Source: an uncultured Bacillota bacterium | GTDB lineage: Bacteria > Bacillota_I > Bacilli_A > RF39 > UBA660 | Direction of reading: 5' to 3' | NCBI GenBank assembly: GCA_900313725.1 | Contig: OMSK01000030.1 | Span: 1-34,102 of the forward strand | DNA: 34,102 nucleotides | Part shown: positions 31,331 to 34,102 of the stretch, piece after piece | Layout of the letters: each line of letters starts with the position of its first letter | How positions within the stretch are numbered: position 1 is the stretch's first letter | Notes under the pieces: model-generated | Told to the model about the DNA's origin: nothing | The model's database searches: none | What the model saw: only the letters and a program-made list of their open reading frames with translations | Translations under genes and position numbers: made by a program

Positions 31331-32425
31331 ATGTACATATCTAATTTGAAATTATCTAATTTTAGAAATTATAAAACTTTAAATATAAATTTAGATAAAA
31401 ATATAAATATTATAATTGGAAATAATGGTGAAGGTAAAACTAATTTACTTGAAAGTATTTATGTTTTAGGTTTAACAAAATCACATAGATCATTTATTGA
31501 TAATAATTTAATAAGAAATAATTGTGATAGTTGTAAAATAAAAGCTAAATTAAATAAAGATAATTATAAATCTGAATTAGAAATAATATTAGAAAATAAA
31601 AATAAAATTCTTAAAATTGATAAACAAATAATAAACAAAAATAGTGATTATATTTCAAATATGAATATTATAATTTTTTATCCAGAAGATTTGGAATTAA
31701 TTAAAGGATCTCCTGCGGCAAGAAGAAGATTTTTAAATTTAGAATTATCTCAATTAAATAGAAATTATCTAATTATATTAAATGATTATAATAAGTTATT
31801 AAAAATGAGAAATGATTATTTAAAAAATAATTATATTGATGAAAATTATTTAAATATATTAACTGATTATTTAATTGATAAGGCAATATCTATATATAAA
31901 ACTAGAAAAAAATTTATAGATAAATTAAATGATATAATTAATAATGTATATTTTGATATTGCTAAATTAAGTAATTTTAATATTAAATATAAAACTTCAA
32001 TAGAATTAGATAATTTAAATTATGAAGAATTAAAATCAAAATTAAAAAATAAATTTAAAGACGTTTATAATCAGGAAATAAAATTTAAAAACACTTTAAT
32101 AGGACCACATAGAGATGATTTAGAATTTTTTTTAGGTGATTTAAATTTAAAATTATATGGTTCGCAAGGACAACAAAGAGTAGCAGTTCTTTCATTAAAA
32201 ATAGGTGAAATAAATATTTTTAAAAAATATAAAGAACAAACACCAATATTATTATTAGATGATGTATTTAGTGAATTAGATCAAAAGAAAAAAAATAATT
32301 TATTAAAATATATAAATGATAATATACAAGTTATTATTACAACAACAGATGTTAAAAATATAAGTAAAAAAATATTAAAAGATGCAAATGTTATTAAAAT
32401 AAAAGAAGGAAAAATAGAGGAGTGA
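31331..32425 (+). CDS. recF: DNA replication and repair protein RecF
   Basis: The 364-residue SMC/ABC-like ATPase acts with RecO and RecR to load RecA at gapped DNA. It begins [20 protein letters not shown], has Walker [16 protein letters not shown] (30-44), [33 protein letters not shown], the ABC signature [15 protein letters not shown] and Walker [12 protein letters not shown]. The length matches the family. The ribosome-binding site is AGAGGAA. The gyrB start follows four bases after its stop, so both share a transcript. Confidence 0.97.
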   Translation: MYISNLKLSNFRNYKTLNINLDKNINIIIGNNGEGKTNLLESIYVLGLTKSHRSFIDNNLIRNNCDSCKIKAKLNKDNYKSELEIILENKNKILKIDKQIINKNSDYISNMNIIIFYPEDLELIKGSPAARRRFLNLELSQLNRNYLIILNDYNKLLKMRNDYLKNNYIDENYLNILTDYLIDKAISIYKTRKKFIDKLNDIINNVYFDIAKLSNFNIKYKTSIELDNLNYEELKSKLKNKFKDVYNQEIKFKNTLIGPHRDDLEFFLGDLNLKLYGSQGQQRVAVLSLKIGEINIFKKYKEQTPILLLDDVFSELDQKKKNNLLKYINDNIQVIITTTDVKNISKKILKDANVIKIKEGKIEE

Positions 32426-32429
32426 AAAT

Positions 32430-34102
32430 ATGGCAGAAAAGATAGAACATTATGATTCATCTGATATTCAAGTTTTAGAAGGATTAGAAGCAGTTAGAAA
32501 AAGACCTGGTATGTATATAGGTACTACAGATGTAAAAGGATTACATCATTTAGTATGGGAAATAGTTGATAATGCGATTGATGAAGCTTTAGCAGGTTTT
32601 TGTGATAATATTGAAATAGTAATTAATAAAGATAATTCAATTACTGTAAAAGACAATGGTCGTGGTATACCAGTTGGAATTCATCCAAAAACAGGTATCT
32701 CAACAGTAGAAACAGTTTATACTGTATTACATGCTGGTGGAAAATTTGGTGGAGGAGGATATAAAGTATCCGGAGGTCTTCATGGAGTAGGTGCATCAGT
32801 TGTTAATGCATTATCAAGCTGGGTTACTGTAACAGTATATAAAGATGGTAAAGTATATGAAGCAAAATTTAAAAATGGTGGAAAAACTGAACAAAAATTA
32901 ACTGAAATAGATACATGTGAAGAAAATAGAACTGGAACAACTGTATCTTTTAAACCAGATCCTGAAATATTTGATACTGATATATATGATTATGAAACAT
33001 TAAAAGTAAGAACAAGAGAATTAGCTTTCTTAAATAAAGGTTTAAAATTAACTTTAAGAGATGATAGAGATAGTGAAGATACTACTGGTGATAGTTTCTG
33101 CTATGAAGGTGGTATTAGTGAATATGTTAAGTATATTAATAAAAATAAAACTCCTATTCATGAACAAATCATTCATTTAGAAGGAGAAGAAGATGGAATT
33201 ATGTTTGAAGTTGCTATGCAATATAATTCTGGTTATACTGATAACATATATTCATTTGTTAATAATATTAATACTCATGATGGTGGAACACATGAAGAAG
33301 GTGTAAGAAGAGCTCTTACTCGTATAATTAATACGTATGCTAAAAAAACTGGAATTTTAAAAGATAAAGATGATTCTTTACTTGGTGATGATGTTAAAGA
33401 AGGACTTACAATGATTGTTTCTTGTAAACATCCAAATCCTCAATTTGAAGGTCAAACTAAAGGAAGATTAGGTAATTCAGAAGTAAGAAAATTAGCTGAT
33501 AGTGTATTTTCTAAAGGATTTGAAAGATTTTTAATGGAAAATCCAGAAGAAGCAAAAATTATAGTAAATAAAGCAATGCTTGCTAGTAGAGCACGTAATG
33601 CAGCAAAAAAAGCTAGAGAAATAACTAGAAAAAGTGAAATGTCAACAACAAACTTTTTTGGTAAGTTATCAGATTGTAAGAGTAAAGATCCAAAAGTATC
33701 TGAAATATTTATAGTCGAAGGAGATTCAGCGGGTGGATCAGCTAAAAAGGGTAGAGATTCAATGACTCAAGCAATACTACCTTTAAGAGGAAAAATATTA
33801 AATGTAGAAAAGGCAAGACTAGATAGAGCATTAGGTAATGAAGAAATTAGAACAATTATTACTGCTTTTGGTACAGGAATAGGACAAGAATTTGATTTAT
33901 CAAAATTAAGATATGACAAAATTATAATAATGACCGATGCCGATGTTGATGGATCACATATTAGAATATTATTATTAACATTATTCTATAGATTCTTTAA
34001 ACCAATTGTTGAAGAAGGACATATATATGCTGCTCAACCACCTTTATTTAGAATAACACATGGTAAAACAAGAAAATATGTGTTAGATGAAGCAGAAAAA
34101 GA
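32430..34102 (+). CDS. gyrB: DNA gyrase subunit B, 3' end cut by the window
   Basis: The frame opens at ATG 32430 behind GAGGAG and stays open to the window end (557 codons of an expected 635-645). Translation begins [20 protein letters not shown], followed by [11 protein letters not shown]. The GHKL ATPase motifs are [13 protein letters not shown] (catalytic Glu and Mg-binding Asn), KDNGRGIP, and [15 protein letters not shown]; the QTKGRLG loop carries the ATP lysine. Toprim motifs are EGDSAGGSA and [10 protein letters not shown]. The motifs fit GyrB rather than ParE by position after recF, the conserved recF-gyrB order. The C-terminal tail is outside the window. Confidence 0.97.
   Translation, partial: MAEKIEHYDSSDIQVLEGLEAVRKRPGMYIGTTDVKGLHHLVWEIVDNAIDEALAGFCDNIEIVINKDNSITVKDNGRGIPVGIHPKTGISTVETVYTVLHAGGKFGGGGYKVSGGLHGVGASVVNALSSWVTVTVYKDGKVYEAKFKNGGKTEQKLTEIDTCEENRTGTTVSFKPDPEIFDTDIYDYETLKVRTRELAFLNKGLKLTLRDDRDSEDTTGDSFCYEGGISEYVKYINKNKTPIHEQIIHLEGEEDGIMFEVAMQYNSGYTDNIYSFVNNINTHDGGTHEEGVRRALTRIINTYAKKTGILKDKDDSLLGDDVKEGLTMIVSCKHPNPQFEGQTKGRLGNSEVRKLADSVFSKGFERFLMENPEEAKIIVNKAMLASRARNAAKKAREITRKSEMSTTNFFGKLSDCKSKDPKVSEIFIVEGDSAGGSAKKGRDSMTQAILPLRGKILNVEKARLDRALGNEEIRTIITAFGTGIGQEFDLSKLRYDKIIIMTDADVDGSHIRILLLTLFYRFFKPIVEEGHIYAAQPPLFRITHGKTRKYVLDEAEK

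Noticed and set aside
10267-32425. Possible UGA-as-Trp genetic code, as in mycoplasmas
   Set aside because: yycJ and recF terminate at TGA at family-consistent ends, and tryptophans in DnaA and GyrB are TGG.

Overview
The window is a low-GC (roughly 25% by eye) Firmicutes-type chromosome segment spanning the replication origin. Every gene left of about 27.5 kb reads on the minus strand and every gene right of 28 kb reads on the plus strand, so all are co-directional with forks leaving an origin at dnaA. The gene order (noc, rsmG, mnmG, mnmE, jag, yidC, rnpA, rpmH, oriC, dnaA, dnaN, recF, gyrB) is the classical Bacillus-type origin neighbourhood. TGA is used as a stop (yycJ, recF) and TGG as Trp, so the standard code applies and this is not a UGA-Trp Mollicute. 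A ComK homologue, phosphoketolase, very compact intergenic spaces and the absence of soj/spo0J, rapZ and yaaA at their usual places suggest a small-genome, fermentative member of Bacilli, such as the uncultured gut lineages. That placement is an inference.

Layout. 1-5.3 kb: tRNA-Leu, an FAD-dependent dehydrogenase, a membrane-anchored thioredoxin-like protein, a small tail-anchored protein, a glucosaminidase-like wall enzyme and an RNB-family ribonuclease. 5.3-7.4 kb: a three-gene operon (unknown protein, short radical-SAM protein, NrtR-like degenerate Nudix plus winged-helix protein) behind a perfect-consensus promoter with dyad repeats. 7.4-9.8 kb: phosphoketolase as a single gene. 9.8-18 kb: rplI-dnaB-yycJ-rlmH, yvcK-whiA and uvrB-yvlD-like-lgt. 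18-20.9 kb: a small unknown gene, an unknown membrane protein, and Noc carrying a long Pro/Gln/Phe-rich tandem-repeat tail. 21-27.5 kb: rsmG, mnmG, a degenerate Fic-like gene, mnmE, jag, yidC, rnpA and rpmH. 27.5-34.1 kb: bipartite oriC around dnaA, then dnaN, comK, recF and a gyrB cut by the window edge.

How the parts connect. DnaA boxes lie on both sides of dnaA, as in Bacillus origins. Noc (nucleoid occlusion) is assigned from its four specificity residues and from an exact Noc-binding site just upstream of its promoter, which also suggests autoregulation. YidC, RnpA, L34, Jag, MnmE, MnmG and RsmG form the usual translation, RNA-modification and membrane-insertion set. Lgt can lipidate the lipobox of YidC.

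The points most worth following are the repeat-tailed Noc lacking the usual N-terminal membrane helix, the Nudix/radical-SAM operon, the inactivated Fic-like gene between mnmE and mnmG, and ComK inserted between dnaN and recF without the C-terminal degradation segment. Many genes also end inside their own terminator hairpin.
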